This document shows, piece by piece, positions 39,339-49,224 of a stretch of DNA of 64,000 nucleotides. The DNA is taken from contig NZ_CP080575.1 in assembly GCF_019575955.1 (NCBI RefSeq), positions 2,480,001 through 2,544,000 on the forward strand, in the 5' to 3' direction. Both the position numbers and the translations under genes were made by a program. Every line of letters starts with the position of its first letter. Position 1 is the stretch's first letter. Below the pieces are notes generated by a model, which saw nothing but the letters and a program-made list of their open reading frames with translations, searched no databases and was not told the origin of the DNA. This DNA is from Nesterenkonia pannonica (GTDB lineage: Bacteria; Actinomycetota; Actinomycetes; Actinomycetales; Micrococcaceae).

Positions 39339-40176
39339 TCACGAGGCCTCTCGCAGGGCCCGCGTCTGACGAGCCCGCGCCCTCAGGTGAGCGTCCTGGG
39401 GATACTGAACCGAGTCGAGCACGAGCCCGTGAGGCGGGGCGAGGCGCACGTCCTGATCCCAGGACGCCCGGCCCAGCCTGGCTGTCAGCCACCCAGGCTC
39501 TCGTCGACCCTCCCCACCTCGATGCAGGCGCCGACGAGTGCCCGGACCATGTGGTGGCAGAAGGCATCGGCTGTGATGCGCACGCTCAGCACCCCGTCCT
39601 CTCCCCTTCGGATCCTAAATTCCTGAAGCTCCCGGACTGTGGTGCTGCGGTCCCTCGGCTTGCAGAAGCTGCCGAAGTTGTGGAGTCCCAGGACGCTCAT
39701 CGCCTCGAGGTCCATCAGCGTCTCATCGAGTGCGCTGCGCACCCAGGCCGTGCTCCGGCGGCTGAGGGGTCCCATCGGATCTGCTGGTCTGCCATGCGGT
39801 AGGAGTAGGTGCGGCTGAGAGCGGAGAAGCGCGCGTCGAAGTCTGCCGGCGCCTCACGCACCGCATGGAGCACCAGTGCCCCATCCTCACGGCCCAGAAC
39901 CCCCGACAGTCGTCGGTGCATAGCGTCGACGGGGCTGATGTCCCGTCCGCGGCCGAGCGCCTCGAACTCCTCCTCGCTCAGATCCAGGTGCACCACCTGT
40001 CCGCGGGCGTGCACCCCGGCATCCGTCCGTCCTGCGACGGTCACTGGGACTGGCCGTCGGACGACGGTGGCAAGCGCCTCCCGCAGTGCTCCTTCGACGG
40101 TGGGAAGGCCGGGTTGGGCGGCCCACCCGTGGTACGCGTTGCCGTCGTAGGCGAGGTCCAGGCGCAGTCGGGGCAT
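39339..40176 (-). CDS. truA: tRNA pseudouridine(38-40) synthase TruA
   Basis: Forms pseudouridine in the anticodon arm. ATG 40176: RLRLDLAYDGNAYHGWAAQPGLPTVEGAL, catalytic Asp in VAGRTDAGVHARGQVVH, FDARFSALSRTYSYRM, LGLHNFGSFCK, FCHHMVRALVGACIEVG. C-terminus after a break: LAPPHGLVLDSVQYP, ending RALREAS at TGA 39339-39341. Other breaks near 39760 and 39490. Follows rplQ as usual in actinobacteria; a terminator lies between them. The 39208-39338 gap contains no recognised gene. Confidence 0.93.
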
Positions 40177-40190
40177 ACTGAGAACGATAC

Positions 40191-40227
40191 AGAAATGCCC
40201 CCGGCCCTAAGGGCTCGGGGCATTTCT
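40191..40227. terminator. Terminator after rplQ
   Basis: Arms AGAAATGCCCC / GGGGCATTTCT (11 bp) enclose a second small stem GCCC-TAA-GGGC. Read on the minus strand it follows the rplQ stop by about 17 nt and precedes truA, ending the alpha operon. Confidence 0.85.
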
Positions 40228-40243
40228 GATGAGGGACGGGGAC

Positions 40244-40828
40244 TTACTTGTCCTCCTCCGGAGTCTCCTCGGCGGCAGCCTCAGCTGCTGCTTCGTCAGA
40301 CTCGGTGTCGGCGGGCGCCTCAGCAACGGCGGCGTCGGACGCCTCCGTCTGGACTGCCTCGTCAGCAGCCTGCTCCTGCGGAGCCTCTTCCTCAGCGGGA
40401 GCAGCGGACGCCGCAGCGGCCTCTGCGTCGCGGACGACCTGCTGCTTGGGGCTCACGGGCTCCATCACAAGCTCGATGACAGCCATGGGGGCGTTGTCGC
40501 CCTTGCGGTTGCCGATCTTGGTGATGCGGGTGTAGCCGCCTTCGCGCTCAGCCATCGCCGGCGCAATGACGGTGAACAGCTCGTGCACGATGCCCTGGTT
40601 GGTGGCGTTCTTCGCGCTGATCTGGCCGACCACCTTGCGGCGTGCAGCAAGGTCGCCCTTCTTGGCGAGGGTGATCAGACGCTCAGCGTACGGGCGCAGG
40701 CGCTTGGCCTTGGTCACCGTCGTGGTGATCGAGCGATTCTCGAACAGCTGGGCCGAGAGGTTGGCCAGCATGATCTTCTCGTGCGCTGGGCCTCCGCCCA
40801 GACGAGGTCCCTTAGTGGGGGTTGGCAT
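40244..40828 (-). CDS. rplQ: 50S ribosomal protein L17
   Basis: Complete frame of 194 residues. [46 protein letters not shown] is the L17 core; about 75 C-terminal residues form an Ala/Glu-rich acidic tail (ending [10 protein letters not shown]) much longer than in E. coli L17 but common in Actinobacteria. Last gene of the alpha operon. Confidence 0.97.
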   Translation of the reverse strand: MPTPTKGPRLGGGPAHEKIMLANLSAQLFENRSITTTVTKAKRLRPYAERLITLAKKGDLAARRKVVGQISAKNATNQGIVHELFTVIAPAMAEREGGYTRITKIGNRKGDNAPMAVIELVMEPVSPKQQVVRDAEAAAASAAPAEEEAPQEQAADEAVQTEASDAAVAEAPADTESDEAAAEAAAEETPEEDK

Positions 40829-40886
40829 TGTCCTACTCCTTGGTTACACGCTCACCCTGCGAGGCGAGCCGAATCTGTGCGGAGCC

Positions 40887-41901
40887 TCAGTTGGAGAACT
40901 GAGGATCCTCGTCGTCGTACTCTTCCTCTTCAGCGGCGAAACGCGCGGCCGTGGGATCGAAGCCCTCAGGCGAGTCCTTCAGCTGGAGGTTGTACTCCAC
41001 GAGCTTCTCCTTGACCTCATCGATGGACTTCGCACCGAAGTTGCGGATGTCCATGAGGTCGGCCTCGGAGCGTGCCGTGAGCTCACCGATGGTGTGGATG
41101 CCCTCACGCTTGAGGCAGTTGTAGGAGCGCACGGTGAGCTCCAGGTCCTCAATCGGCAGAGCCATATCCGCAGCCAGGGCAGCGTCGGTGGGCGAAGGCC
41201 CGATCTCGATGCCCTCAGCCGAGAAGTTCAGCTCCTTGGCCAGGCCGAACAGCTCCACGAGTGTGGAGTAAGCCGAGGCCAGCGCGTCGCGCGGGTCCAT
41301 CGACGGCTTGGTCTCGACGTCGATCGTCAGCTTGTCGAAGTCGGTGCGCTGCTCCACACGGGTGGCTTCGACCTTGTAGCTGACCTTCACGACGGGCGAG
41401 TAGATGGAGTCCACGGGGATCCGGCCGATCTCTGAGTCCTCGAGCTTGTTCATCGCAGCGGAGACGTAGCCGCGTCCACGCTCGATGGTCAGCTCCAGGT
41501 CCAGCTTGCCGTGCTCGTTGAGCGTCAGCAGCTGGAGATCTGGGTTGTGGAACTCCACTCCTGCCGGGGGTGATGTCTGCCGCGGTGACCGCACCAGGTC
41601 CCTCTTTGCGCAGGTAGGCGACGACCGGCTCGTCGTGCTCCGAGGACACCGAGAGCTTCTTCACGTTGAGGACCATCTCGGTGACGTCCTCCTTCGCGCC
41701 CGAGATCGTGCTGAACTCGTGCAGCACGCCGTCGATCCGGACGCTGGTGACTGCGGCGCCCGGAATGGAGGAGAGGAGGGTCCTGCGCAGCGAGTTGCCG
41801 AGGGTGTAGCCGAAGCCGGGCTCGAGGGGCTCGATGGTGAAGCGGGCGCGGGTTTCGTTGACGACTTCTTCTGTCAGCGTGGGGCGCTGTGCAATGAGCA
41901 C
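40887..41901 (-). CDS. rpoA: RNA polymerase alpha subunit
   Basis: Assembly platform of RNA polymerase. ATG 41901: [48 protein letters not shown], dimerisation domain intact. One break near 41570, between VTAADITP and [13 protein letters not shown]-terminal domain [23 protein letters not shown] and [14 protein letters not shown] contacts UP elements and activators. The acidic end ([14 protein letters not shown]) is typical of the phylum. rpsD is not between rpsK and rpoA. Confidence 0.97.
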
Positions 41902-42019
41902 TTGCGGTTCCTTATCCGCGTGCGTCCGCTATTTGACGCACACTGTTTTCGTCGGGGAACTTCATGTATTGCGCACGACGTCGCTGGGCGCGTCGATGCT
42001 GTGGCGGAGCGAAGAAGCG

Positions 42020-42416
42020 TCAGACGCGACGGCGCTTCGGGGCGGCAGCCGTTGTGGGCCGAAGGCGTGACGTCGGAGATCGATCCGACCTCAAGGCCTG
42101 CAGCCTGAAGCGACCGGATCGCAGTCTCGCGACCGGATCCCGGGCCCTTGACGAAGACGTCAACCTTCTTCATTCCGTGCTCCTGCGCCCGCTTGGCAGC
42201 CTGCTCGGCGGCCATCTGCGCGGCGAAGGGCGTGGACTTGCGTGAGCCTTTGAAGCCCACCTCGCCCGACGAGGCCCAGGAGACCACAGCACCGGTGGAG
42301 TCGGTGATGGAGACGATGGTGTTGTTGAAGGTCGACTTGATGTGAGCCTGACCCTGGGTGATGTTCTTTGATGCGCGGCGGCGCGGCGCGCGCGGCGGCT
42401 CGAGTCTTGGGGGCAT
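42020..42416 (-). CDS. rpsK: 30S ribosomal protein S11
   Basis: Platform protein of the small subunit. [51 protein letters not shown] is canonical, then [36 protein letters not shown](S)AHNGCRP. One surplus/missing base just before PKRRRV shifts the end; the natural TGA is at 42020-42022. The first 15 residues carry compensating one-base changes (MPPKTRAA expected). Confidence 0.96.
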
Positions 42417-42431
42417 GATTCTCCTGCTGAA

Positions 42432-42800
42432 CTACTTCTTCTTGCCTGCGACGGTCTTCTTCGCGCCCTTGCGGGTACGCGCGTTGGTCTTTGTCTTCTG
42501 ACCACGGACGGGCAGGCCGCGACGGTGGCGAATGCCCGCGTAGGAGCCGATCTCAACCTTGCGGCGGATGTCTGCTGAGACCTCACGGCGCAGATCGCCT
42601 TCGACGGTGAAGTTGGCTTCGATGTAGTCGCGCAGCTGGACGAGCTGGTCGTCCGTCAGGTCCTTCACGCGAGAGTTGGGGTCAATGCCGGTGGCCTCGA
42701 GAGCCTCGGCGGCGCGGGTTCGGCCCACGCCGTAGATGTAGGTGAGTCCGATCACCGAGCGCTTCGCATCGGGGATGTCGACTCCTGCCAGACGTGCCAT
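42432..42800 (-). CDS. rpsM: 30S ribosomal protein S13
   Basis: Complete 122-residue frame: [30 protein letters not shown], ending [28 protein letters not shown]. Contacts the subunit bridge and P-site tRNA. A 180-nt spacer without genes separates it from rpmJ. Confidence 0.98.
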   Translation of the reverse strand: MARLAGVDIPDAKRSVIGLTYIYGVGRTRAAEALEATGIDPNSRVKDLTDDQLVQLRDYIEANFTVEGDLRREVSADIRRKVEIGSYAGIRHRRGLPVRGQKTKTNARTRKGAKKTVAGKKK

Positions 42801-42983
42801 CTGGTCAGTCCTCCTTAGTTCGTCCGAAGGTCTTCAGCAGCGCTCCCCGCAGGGGCCCAGGGGCCCGGCCTCGGAGGTGAGGCTCTCAGCGGGTCTCCGG
42901 CCTTCGGCAACCGGAGGTGTGCTCGCCAGCTCATTCGCGAGCCGCACTGCTGTTCTGTGTATTGAGCTGTGGTGCGCTGGGCC

Positions 42984-43097
42984 TCAGCCCTGGCGCTGCT
43001 TGTGGCGTGCGTTCTTGCAGATCACGCGGACCACGCCCTTGCGGCGGATCAGCTTGCATTCGGAGCAGATCGGCTTGACGCTCGGCTTCACCTTCAT
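42984..43097 (-). CDS. rpmJ: 50S ribosomal protein L36, zinc-ribbon form (C+)
   Basis: 37 residues: [21 protein letters not shown]... ending ARHKQRQG. Cys11, Cys14, Cys27 and His32 are the four zinc ligands. This is the housekeeping partner of the cysteine-less L36 at 7454-7576. Standard place between infA and rpsM. Confidence 0.97.
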   Translation of the reverse strand: MKVKPSVKPICSECKLIRRKGVVRVICKNARHKQRQG

Positions 43098-43117
43098 GGC
43101 TATACCTCTGTCTTGGT

Positions 43118-43338
43118 TTACTTGTAGCGGTAGACGATGCGGCCGCGGTTGAGGTCATAGGGACTCATCTCTACGACGACCCTGTCCTCAGGGAGGATAC
43201 GGATGTAGTGCTGGCGCATCTTGCCCGAGATGGTCGCAAGCACCACGTGCTCGTTCTCCAGTCTCACTCGGAACATGGCATTGGGCAGAGCCTCAACGAC
43301 TGAGCCCTCTACTTCGATGACGCCTTCTTTTTCCCCAT
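43118..43338 (-). CDS. infA: Translation initiation factor IF-1
   Basis: OB-fold factor blocking the A site during initiation: [59 protein letters not shown], ending RIVYRYK. The start MGKKEGV needs six A's; only five are present after ATG GGG, so the frame breaks at residue 4 (a homopolymer loss). ATG 43338. The 43339-43518 spacer to map has no gene. Confidence 0.96.
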
Positions 43339-43518
43339 ACGCTCCACACCGGTCGCGATCCTTCTCCGCCCGGCCTGTCGGCCACGCTGGCCCGACAGGT
43401 GATTGGAAGGAAGGATCTGGATTTCTGCTTCAGAGCCTCTGGGCGCGAATGACCGCAGAGACAACCAACAGACGATCGTACCGGAGTCAAGGCCGCCGCG
43501 CCAGTTCGGCCGCGCGCG

Positions 43519-44359
43519 TCACCGGATGGCTGCTGGAGAGACCCCGTACGGGGCCAGATCTGCGGCTCCGCCGTCGGGGCGGTGAGGACCCATACGCCGT
43601 CCTCGTGACGGCACACGGAGTGCTCCCACTGGCTCGAGCGGGACCGATCGGTCGTCACGACTGTCCAGTCGTCGTCCAGCACCTTCGTGTCGATGCTTCC
43701 GCGGACCAGCATGGGCTCGATGGCCACAGCCATGCCCGGCCTGATCCGGGCGCCCTTCATGCCGGTCGAGTAGTTGAACACGTCGGGCGCCATATGCATG
43801 GCCGAGCCGATTCCGTGTCCTACGTAGTCCTCCAGGATTCCCAGGTCGGAGCCGCCGTTCGACCTGACGTAGTCTTCGACGGCCTCTCCCACCTCGCCGA
43901 CGTGCTTGGCCTCGGCGAAGGCCGCGATGCTTAAGCCCAGAGGGCGCCCCTGGTGATCCGGGAGAGCCGTTCGTCCTCGGGGTCTGCCGTTCCTTGGGAG
44001 GCGGAGCCGAGAATGACAGTGCGGGCGGAGTCCGAATGCCAGCCTTCGACGATGCACCCGCCGTCCACCTTGAGAACGTCACCCTGTTCGAGCAGACGAT
44101 CGCCAGGGATCCCGTGCACCACCTCTTCGTTGACGGAGGTGCAGATCCAGCCTGGGAACCCGTGGTAGTTGAGAAAGTTCGGCTTCGCTCCGTGAGACGC
44201 GACCACGTCGGCGAAGACGCGGTTGAGCTCTCCGGTGGTGACCCCTGGCGCGGCGTGCTCGATCGTGGCATCGAGTGCCTCGCAGAGGATGGTGCCCGCA
44301 GCATCCATATGCCGGAGCTGCTCCGGCGTCTTGAGCTCTACGCGCGACCGGTTGAACAT
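43519..44359 (-). CDS. map: Methionine aminopeptidase
   Basis: Removes the initiator Met. ATG 44359: ELKTPEQLRHMDAAGTILCEALDA, VNEEVVHGIPGDRLL (catalytic His), VDGGCIVEGWHSDSARTVILG (metal Asp pair), GHGIGSAMHMAPDV, MAVAIEPMLV and QWEHSVCRHEDGVWVLT. Scar GCTTAAGC at 43929-43936: LWA-Gly-IAAF becomes LWA-stop with +2. A second break near 43575. C-terminus APYGVSPAAIR. Immediately downstream of adk. Confidence 0.95.
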
Positions 44360-44361
44360 GC

Positions 44362-44924
44362 TCAGGGAGCTCTTTCATGATGCGGGCGTTGACCTCGTCG
44401 ACGCCTCCGAGGCCGTCGACCTGCCTCAGCACGCCCCGCGTGGAGTACTCCGCGATCATGGGGGCAGTCTCCGACTCGAAGACCTCCAGACGATGCCGGA
44501 TGACGTCTTCGGTGTCGTCCCGACGCCCCTCCATCTCTGCGCGGTTGGACAGTCGCGAGACGAGCTCCTCCTTGTCCGCCACCAGCTCTAGGACCACGTC
44601 GAGACGGGCTCCGAGGCGGGCGAGGATCCCGTCGAACGCTTCGACCTGAGTGAGGTTGCGGGGTAGCCGTCCAGCAGGAAGCCATCAGCCGCGTCCTCCC
44701 ACGCAAGCCTGTCTTCGACCAGCCGGTTGGTCAGCGAGTCGGGCACGAGATTCCCGGCCTCGACATAGCGCTGCGCCTCCTGGCCCAGCGCAGTGCCTCC
44801 CTTGATGTTCTCGCGGAAGATGTCGCCTGTGGAGATGGCGACGATGCCGAGCTCCTCAGAGATCTTCTTGGACTGAGTCCCTTGCTTAAGCACCGGGTGG
44901 TCCGACGATCAGCATGCGTGTCAT
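44362..44924 (-). CDS. adk: Adenylate kinase
   Basis: AMP + ATP to 2 ADP. ATG 44924 overlaps the secY stop (ATGA). [16 protein letters not shown]: the invariant P-loop G-P-P-G-A-G-K-G-T-Q is cut because GCCGGC appears as GCTTAAGC (44884-44891). Downstream frames give [34 protein letters not shown], then after a break near 44660 [47 protein letters not shown]. No zinc-Cys lid (short-type lid). Ends RIMKELP with one lost C. Confidence 0.95.
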
Positions 44925-46232
44925 CGCAGAAGCCCTTCGTAGTTGTGCTGCTCAAGCTGTGCATTGATCTGCTTCACGGTGTTCAGACCGACGCCGACCA
45001 TAATCAGAATGGACGTGCCGCCGAACGGGAAGTTCTGGTCGGCCCCGATCAGCACGAATGCGATCAGCGGGATCAGAGCGATGAACCCGAGATAGAGCGC
45101 GCCGGGGAACGTGATTCGGCTGATGACGTATGCGAGGTACGACTCGGTGGCTTTGCTTAGCGCGCACGCCGGGGATGAAGCCGCCGTACTTGCGCATGTT
45201 CTCGGCCACCTCGTTGGGGTTGAACGTGATCGACACGTAGAAGTATGTGAAGCCGACGGTGGCCAAGAAGAATGCGGCCATGTACAGCGGGTGGTCACCG
45301 CTTCCGAAGTACTGAGCCACCAGCTCGTACACGGGGCCGACGTCTTCGCCCGCCGCCTACTGGTTGAACTGCATCCACACGCTGGGGAGCATCAGCACCG
45401 AGGAGGAGAAGATCACGGGGATGACGCCCGCCATGTTGACCTTGATGGGGATGTAGGTGGACGAGCCTCCGACGGTCCGGCGCCCCATCTGCTTCTTTGC
45501 GTACTGGACGGGAACTCGGCGTTGGGACTGCTCGACGAAGACGATGGCTGCCACCAGGAGAAGTCCGATCACACAGACGACGGTGAACACTCGCCAGCCC
45601 TGAACTGCCCAGATCTCCTGCATTGAGCCGGGGAAGCTTAGCTGCGATGGCCACAAAGATGAGGATGGACATGCCGTTGCCGACACCTCGCTCGGTGATC
45701 TGCTCGCCGAGCCACATAATCAGGGCGACGCCTGTGACAAGCGTGAGGATCATCAGCAGGATGATGAACATGGACTGGTCGGGCATGATCCATTCGCCTT
45801 CGCACCCCAGCAGGCTTCCGGTGCGGGCCATGGTCACGAGGACGGTCGCGTTCATCAGTGCGAGGGCGAGAGTGAGGTATCGCGTGTACTGAGTCAGCTT
45901 GGCCTGCCCCTGGGCACCCTCACGCTGGAGGGACTCGAAGCGCGGTATGACCACGCGGAGCAGCTGCACGATGATGGCTGCCGTGATGTACGGCATGACT
46001 CCCAGCGCGAAGACGGAGAGCTGGAGCATGGCCCCGCCCGAGAACATGTTCACGAAGTTGTAAAGGCCGCCCTCGGCGTTGCCCAGCGCGAGGCACCGCT
46101 GCACCCCGGCGTAGTCAACCCCGGGGCCGGGATGAATGCGCCGATGCGGTAGATCACGATGATCCCGAGCGTAAACAGGATCTTCGTGCGCAGGTCGGGC
46201 GATTGGAACACCCTGGCTATTGCGCTGAACAA
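44921..46232 (-). CDS. secY: Protein translocase subunit SecY
   Basis: Ten-TM pore of the Sec translocon. ATG 46232: [36 protein letters not shown], plug [103 protein letters not shown]. Three scars: GCTTAGC at 45636-45642 (AIAAGFPGS), GCCTAC at 45355-45360 (QFNQ-Pro read TAG) and GCTTAGC at 45155-45161 (GVRAGKATESYL). Another break near 46115 (IPAPGVDYAG). The C-terminus ends [10 protein letters not shown]. Confidence 0.97.
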
Positions 46233-46288
46233 GCGTCCTCCTCTAATGGTCAGGCGACCACACAGTCTGCCATCCTAACGCGAACGGC

Positions 46289-46318
46289 CCCCTGCGGCCT
46301 CTGCTGAGGCCCCAGGGG
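46289..46318. terminator. Hairpin between rplO and secY
   Basis: CCCCTG-C-GGCCTC / GAGGCC-C-CAGGGG with a 4-nt loop: a strong, nearly perfect stem in the 130-nt gap. It could end or attenuate the spc transcript before secY-adk-map. No T tract is visible, so attenuation is as likely as full termination. Confidence 0.55.
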
Positions 46319-46364
46319 CTCGTCTCACGTCAAGTCGATCTTCACTCGGGCTTCGGAGAGCCCT

Positions 46365-46834
46365 TCACCGCGAGGTCTCGACGGACCCTCCAGCTGCGGT
46401 GATCTTCTGCTCGGCGGACGCAGAGAAGGCGTGGGCCTTCACTGTGAGAGCCGATGAGATCTCTCCGGAGCCGAGAACCTTCACCGGCTGGCCCTTGCGT
46501 GCAAGGCCTTTGCTGATGAGGTCGGCGGCGGTGACGCTGCCGCCCTCGGGGAAAGCTTCTGCAAGCTTGCCCACGTTGACCGGGGAGTACTCCACGCGGA
46601 AGGGGTTCTTGAACCCACGCAGCTTCGGGAGGCGCATGTGCAGCGGGAGCTGCCCACCCTCGAAGCCGGGGCGTACTTGATACCGGGCCTTGGTGCCCTT
46701 AGTGCCTCGACCAGCAGTCTTGCCCTTCGATGCTTCACCGCGGCCGACGCGCGTGCGCGCCTTGCGGGATCCGGGGCTGGCTTCAGGTCGTGCAGCTTGA
46801 GCACATCGCCCTCTGCAGGGGTGTTCTCTGCCAT
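46365..46834 (-). CDS. rplO: 50S ribosomal protein L15
   Basis: ATG 46834: [75 protein letters not shown] with a break near 46785. Then [45 protein letters not shown]. The TAATG at 46832-46836 couples it to rpmD. Confidence 0.96.
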
Positions 46835-47063
46835 TAGTTGGTCTCCTCAACCTTGACGAGGTGCTTGACCGCGTTGAGCATGCCCACGGTGGCCGGGTCG
46901 GCCTGTCGAACCACCGTGTGGTGGATCCGCTTCAGGCCGAGGGACCGGACGGTCTCGCGGTGGTAAACTTGGCACCGATGGTGGACTTGATCTGAGTGAC
47001 CTTCAGCTGCGCATCGGAGGGTTTGAAGTCCGGTGCTGTGCTGTGCTGGACCTTCTGTGCCAT
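46834..47063 (-). CDS. rpmD: 50S ribosomal protein L30
   Basis: ATG 47063: [32 protein letters not shown], then a break near 46965, then [39 protein letters not shown]. The disturbed stretch (GTTTACC around 46963-46969) fits a GCCGGC site in K-P-A-H-R, another probable scar with one base lost. Coupled to rplO by TAATG. Confidence 0.94.
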
Positions 47064-47065
47064 CT

Positions 47066-47808
47066 CTATGCACCTGCCTTCTGCGCGCGGGCCTCGCGGT
47101 CCGCCTGCATGGTCTTGACCATCCGCGCAGGAGCAACTTCGTCGAGGACTTGCCGCGGCGCGCTGCCACTGCCTCAGGCTCTTCGAGCTGCTTCAGAGCG
47201 TCAATGGTTCCGTGGACGATGTTGATCGCGTTCACCGAGCCCATGGACTTGGTCAGAACGTCGTGGATGCCGGCGCACTCGAGCACTGCACGAACCGGAC
47301 CGCCTGCAATCACACCGGTACCGGCGGAAGCAGGACGGAGCAGCACGACGCCCGCAGCGTCCTCACCCTTGACCAGGTGAGGAATGGTCGAGCCGACGCG
47401 CGGCACGCGGAAGAAGCTCTTCTTGGCCTCCTCAACGCCCTTCTGGATGGCTGCGGGGACCTCTTTCGCCTTCCCGTAGCCGACGCCGACCATGCCTTCG
47501 CCGTCTCCGACAACGACAAGTGCAGTGAAGCTGAAGCGACGACCGCCCTTGACCACTTTGGAGACTCGGTTGATGGTGACGACGCGCTCGAGGAACTTGT
47601 CCCGGTCGTCGTCACGGCCGCCGCGTCCTCCGCGACCTCCGTCACGTCCACCGCCGCGTCCGCCCCGACCGCCGTCGCGGCCGCCTGAACGTTCGCCTCG
47701 GCTCTGGTTCTGGGTGTTCTCGGACTGGGGCTGCTGCTGGACAGCGGCCTCCGTGGTCTCGTTGGCCTCAGTCACCTGTGCGTCCTTCTCGTTGGTGTTC
47801 TCGCTCAC
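47066..47808 (-). CDS. rpsE: 30S ribosomal protein S5 with RGG-rich N-terminus
   Basis: GTG 47808 overlaps the rplR stop. The first 75 residues are disordered: acidic Gln/Thr stretch, then about nine Arg-Gly-Gly/Arg-Asp-Gly repeats ([17 protein letters not shown]). Core: [102 protein letters not shown]. Break near 47140; the end reads [18 protein letters not shown]. Actinobacterial S5 proteins often have such extensions. Confidence 0.96.
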
Positions 47809-48177
47809 AGCTCCAGCCCACCTTCCCGTGCACCGTCAGCAACTGCTGCGACACGTCCGTGGTACTTGTTGCCGCCGCGGTCGAAGACCACGGCTTCGAT
47901 CTTAAGCAGCCTTGGCTCGCTCAGCGATCAGCTCACCAACGCGCTTGGCCTTGGCGGTCTTGTCGCCGTCGAAGCTCCGAAGGTCCGCCTCCATGGTGTT
48001 GGCGGAGACCACGGTGTGGGACTCCACGTCGTTGACGACCTGGGCGACCATGTGGCGCGAGGAGCGGTTGACCACCAGGCGCGGACGCTCGGCGGTGCCG
48101 GATACCTTCTTGCGCAGGCGCAGGTGGCGTAAACCGCGGGCAGCGGACTTTGACTTGCCCTTGATACCGATAGCCAT
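47805..48177 (-). CDS. rplR: 50S ribosomal protein L18
   Basis: 5S rRNA-binding protein. ATG 48177: [50 protein letters not shown], ending AERAKAA-stop in the text. Next frame gives [32 protein letters not shown] scar with TTAAG at 47901-47907 replaces Ala-Gly before [10 protein letters not shown] and inserts one base. Confidence 0.96.
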
Positions 48178-48179
48178 GA

Positions 48180-48715
48180 TTACTTACCTGCCTTTCCGGC
48201 CTTGCGGCGAAGCTGCTCGCCCTCGTAGCGCACGCCCTTGCCCTTGTACGGGTCAGGGCGGCGCAGCTTGCGGATGTTTGCGGCGACCTCGCCGACCTGC
48301 TGCTTGTCGATGCCTGTGACGGCCAGCTTGTTGGCACCCTCGACCGTGAAGGTGATCCCCTCAGGGGCCTTGATCGGGACGGGGTGGGAGTAGCCAGGGC
48401 AAACTCAAGGTCGTTGCCCTTGGCCTGCACCCGGTAGCCGGTGCCGACGATCTCAAGCTTCTTGGTGAAGCTGTCGGTCACACCGATGATCATGTTGTTG
48501 ATCAGGGTGCGGGTGAGGCCGTGCAGCGAGCGGGCCTCGCGGGAGTCGTCGGGACGGCTCACCGTGACGGTGCTGTCCTCGATCTCCACGATGATGCCCT
48601 GAGCGAGCGTACGGGAGAGCTCTCCCTTGGGTCCTTTGACTGCGACCTCGCGGCCGTTCATCGTGACCTCGACGCCTGATGGAATGGTGATCGGAAGTCG
48701 ACCAATACGTGACAT
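48180..48715 (-). CDS. rplF: 50S ribosomal protein L6
   Basis: ATG 48715: [38 protein letters not shown], then [42 protein letters not shown]. One G missing near 48395 shifts [21 protein letters not shown]-terminus [31 protein letters not shown], stop 48180-48182. Confidence 0.96.
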
Positions 48716-48735
48716 TTCTGGTGCGCTCCTTCCGG

Positions 48736-49134
48736 TTACCAGACGTAGGCGAGGACTTCTCCGCCCACGCCCTTCTTGTAAGCCTGCCGGTCAGTCAGAA
48801 GACCGGAGGATGTGGACAGGATCGCGATGCCCAGGCCGCCCAGCACGTGCGGGAGGTTGGTGGACTTCGCGTAGACCCGGAGGCCGGGCTTCGAGATCCG
48901 GCGCAGGTAAGCAATCGAACGCTCACGGTTCGGACCGAACTTCAGGTCGATTACGAGGGTCTTGCCGACTTCGGCCTCGTCCTCGCGCCAGTCGGTGATG
49001 TAGCCCTCAGCCTTCAGAATGTCGGCGATCCGCACCTTCAGCTTGGAGCTGGGCATGGACACCTGATCGTGGAAGGCCGAGTTGGCGTTGCGCAGACGCG
49101 TCAGCATGTCTGCGACAGGATCGGTCATCGTCAT
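48736..49134 (-). CDS. rpsH: 30S ribosomal protein S8
   Basis: Complete 132-residue frame: [46 protein letters not shown], ending [15 protein letters not shown]. Binds helix 21 of 16S rRNA. The 90 nt between it and rplE contain no rpsN (S14), which many other bacteria have here. Confidence 0.98.
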   Translation of the reverse strand: MTMTDPVADMLTRLRNANSAFHDQVSMPSSKLKVRIADILKAEGYITDWREDEAEVGKTLVIDLKFGPNRERSIAYLRRISKPGLRVYAKSTNLPHVLGGLGIAILSTSSGLLTDRQAYKKGVGGEVLAYVW

Positions 49135-49224
49135 ATTGGGCTTGTGCCCTTCCTCGCCGCGGTTTCTCCCTCTCCGGAGTCGAGCTCTAGTGAGGGACCT
49201 ACGACGTCGTTCTTCGTAAGGTAG

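Noticed and set aside
43929..44891. CTTAAG repeats as insertion footprints of a mobile element
   Set aside because: No element, target duplication or flanking repeat is present, and the bases substitute for an existing GCCGGC rather than being added to it.
47066..47808. RGG repeats of rpsE as a DNA tandem repeat or CRISPR-like array
   Set aside because: The repeats are codon-level and irregular, within a known protein; no CRISPR repeats or cas genes occur in the window.
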